DNA of 64,000 bases from Bathymodiolus brooksi (taxonomy: Eukaryota; Mollusca; Bivalvia; Mytilida; Modiolidae): assembly GCA_963680875.1 (NCBI GenBank), contig OY804589.1:620001-684000 (forward strand), given 5' to 3'. The position numbers were made by a program, and so were the translations under genes. The notes below the pieces were generated by a model. That model made no database searches. It saw only the letters and a program-made list of their open reading frames with translations, and was not told the origin of the DNA. Below, one piece after another: positions 62,801 through 64,000 of this stretch; within the stretch, counting starts at the first letter, position 1; each line of letters opens with the position of its first letter.

Positions 62801-64000
62801 GGAAGTTTACTAGGTGTTTGTTTAGTCCACTACTCGGTGTGGTTGACTTGTACCTTATGTTAGGAAGTTTACTAGGTATTTGTCTAGTCCACTACTCGGT
62901 ATGGTTGACTTGTACCTTATGTTAGGAAGTTTACTAAGTATTTGTTTAGTCCACTACTCGGTGTGGTTGACTTGTACCTTATGCTAGGAAGTTTACTAGG
63001 TATTTGTTTAGTCCACTACTCGGTGTGGTTGACTTGTACCTTATGTTAGGAAGTTTACTAAGTATTTGGTTAGTCCACTACTCGGTGTGGTTGACTTGTA
63101 CCTTATGTTAGGAAGTTTACTAAGTATTTGTTTAGTCCACTACTCGGTGTGGTTGACTTGTACCTTATGTTAGGAAGTTTACTAAGTATTTGTTTAGTCC
63201 ACTACTCGGTGTGGTTGACTTGTACCTTATGTTAGGAAGTTTACTAAGTATTTGTGTAGTCCACTACTCGGTGTGGTTGACTTGTACCTTATGTTAGGAA
63301 GTTTACTAAGTATTTGTTTAGTCCACTACTCGGTGTGGTTGACTTGTACCTTATGCTAGGAAGTTTACTAGGTATTTGTTTAGTCCACTACTCGGTGTGG
63401 TTGACTTGTACCTTATGTTAGGAAGTTTACTAAATATTTGTTTAGTCCACTACTCGGTGTGGTTGACTTGCACCTTATGCTAGTAAGTTTACTAGGTATT
63501 TGTTTAGTCCACTACTCGGTGTGGTTGACTTGTACCTTATGTTAGGAAGTTTACTAGGTATTTGTTTAGTCCACTACTCCGTGTGGTTGACTTGTACCTT
63601 ATGTTAGGAAGTTTACTAGGTATTTTTTTAGTCCACTACTCGGTGTGGTTGACTTGTACCTTATGTTAGGAAGTTTACTAAGTATTTGTTTAGTCCACTA
63701 CTCGTTGTGGTTGACTTGTATCTTATTTTAGGAAGTTTACTAGGTATTTGTTTAGTCCACTACTCGGTGTGGTTGACTTGTACCTTATGTTAGGAAGTTT
63801 ACTAGGTATTTGTTTAGTCCACTACTCGGTGTGGTTGACTTGTACCTTATGTTAGGAAGTTTACTAGGTATTTGTTTAGTCCACTACTCGGTGTGGTTGA
63901 CTTGTACCTTATGTTAGGAAGTTTACTAGGTATTTGTCTAGTCCACTACTCGGTATGGTTGACTTGTACCTTATGTTAGGAATTTTACTAAGTATTTGTT
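59828..64000. repeat. 69-monomer superunit B-A-A, copy 2, cut by the window end
   Basis: B (59828-61253), A2 (61254-62679) and A2 from 62680, which stops 105 bases short of the expected 64,105. It begins with a plain AGTTTACTAGG monomer instead of TGTTTACC. The final complete unit in the window ends at 63981, and 63982-64000 starts an AATTTTACT slot. Confidence 0.9.

Larger units (their letters stand above)
1..64000. repeat. 62-bp satellite DNA array filling the window
   Basis: Head-to-tail copies of a 62-bp monomer run from the first to the last base: 1,032 complete units and a 19-base partial (63982-64000). Period and phase were checked at many points: starts fall on 1+62k through 28769, and the last start, 63982, is three bases short of 1+62x1032, matching three 61-bp units. 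Consensus landmarks are AGTTTACT at monomer 1-8, TATTTGTTTAG at 12-22, CCACTACTCGG at 24-34, GTGGTTGACTTG at 36-47 and TTATGTTAGGA at 52-62. Most variation sits at positions 10, 11, 17-19, 25, 33-36, 48, 57 and 61. All copies face the same way. There is no coding capacity: stops occur at monomer 8-10, 20-22, 41-43 and 58-60, and because 62 is not a multiple of 3 every frame meets them within 186 bp. The reverse strand is equally stop-rich. Heterochromatic or centromeric location is inferred from size and HOR structure. The monomer family is not recognised. Confidence 0.98.
47304..64000. repeat. Array domain IV: 23-monomer HOR, types A and B
   Basis: TGTTTACC units start at 47304, 48730, 50094, 51520, 53814, 54124, 55550, 56976, 58402, 61254 and 62680. 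Spacings are mostly 23 monomers (1,426 bp). Each unit has about 23 slots in fixed order. Shared early slots are TGTTTACC, plain, GTGTTTG, GTCTAG/CGGTATGG, a TGCTAGG-ending unit, plain, TTTGGTTAG. After that, type A has TTGTGTAG at slot 10, CTCCGTG at 15, 7-T at 16, CGTTG/GTATCTT at 17 and AATTTTACT at 22. Type B has CGGAGTGG at 11, 7-T at 15, GTTTATTCC at 16, GATTTG at 19, GCACC at 20 and AGATATTTG at 23. The 69-monomer pattern A-B-A repeats. Confidence 0.88.

Noticed and set aside
1..64000. Open reading frames across the array
   Set aside because: Stops TAA/TAG (8-10), TAG (20-22), TGA (41-43) and TAG (58-60) occur in every monomer, and the 62-bp period rotates the frame. No frame on either strand stays open for more than about three monomers.
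1..64000. CRISPR array
   Set aside because: Units are contiguous and alike along their whole length. There are no unique spacers between conserved repeats.
1..64000. Telomeric TTAGG repeats, as in many insects
   Set aside because: TTAGG occurs once per monomer at 57-61 as part of a longer unit. It is not itself tandem.
1..64000. CENP-B box
   Set aside because: The family motif needs a TTCG core and a CGGG end. The monomer has neither; its only CpG lies in CTCGGTG.
1..64000. Bacterial -35/-10 promoter (TTGACT at 40-45, TATGTT at 53-58)
   Set aside because: The spacer is 7 bp, far from the usual 16-18, and the setting is a eukaryotic satellite.
1..64000. RNA polymerase III B box (GGTTGACTTG at 38-47), suggesting tRNA/SINE origin
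   Set aside because: The CGA core and CC end of the B box are missing, and no A box lies at a suitable distance.

Overview
The whole window is one uninterrupted tandem satellite DNA array. The monomer is 62 bp, always in the same orientation. Window position 1 happens to fall on a monomer start as phased here, and the window holds 1,032 complete monomers plus 19 bases of the next. I found no gene, RNA gene, transposon, inversion or unique spacer. The consensus monomer (the copy at 23189-23250 reads as consensus) is about 37% GC, with 26 T against 13 A on the + strand. An array this long, made of short monomers arranged in multi-kilobase higher-order repeats (HORs), points to eukaryotic heterochromatin, most likely centromeric or pericentromeric, possibly subtelomeric. 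I do not recognise the monomer and cannot name the species or phylum.

Variants are named by monomer position, with monomer position 1 at window position 1. Monomer starts are exactly 1+62k up to 28769. After that the phase drops by one base at three 61-bp monomers (28769, 32116 and 33665), and no other length change is visible.

Layout. Domain I (1-22,444) is a mosaic of cassettes carrying TGTTTACC, GTGTTTG, GTCTAG/CGGTATGG and GTCGAC marker monomers. It contains a 27/28-monomer repeat, a 59/60-monomer tandem duplication (2,250-9,627) and a 57-monomer tandem duplication that looks identical by eye (10,752-17,819). Domain II (22,445-34,903) lacks those markers and has its own (GTTAACT, TTTGAAAG, TATACTAG). 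It contains a 186-bp trimer repeat, a 54-monomer duplication (3,347 bp) and a 25-monomer duplication (1,549 bp). Domain III (34,904-47,303) mixes cassettes of both kinds, with 35-, 40-, 47- and 12-monomer duplications. Domain IV (47,304-64,000) is the most regular: 23-monomer HOR units (1,426 bp) of two types, A and B, ordered A-B-A into a superunit of about 69 monomers (4.2-4.3 kb).

Nothing here works as a gene set. The content is a record of repeated unequal exchange or amplification at several scales, with local homogenisation. The array continues beyond both ends of the window. All comparisons were made by eye, so shifts that are multiples of the monomer are exact where stated, but percent identities and variant frequencies were not computed.
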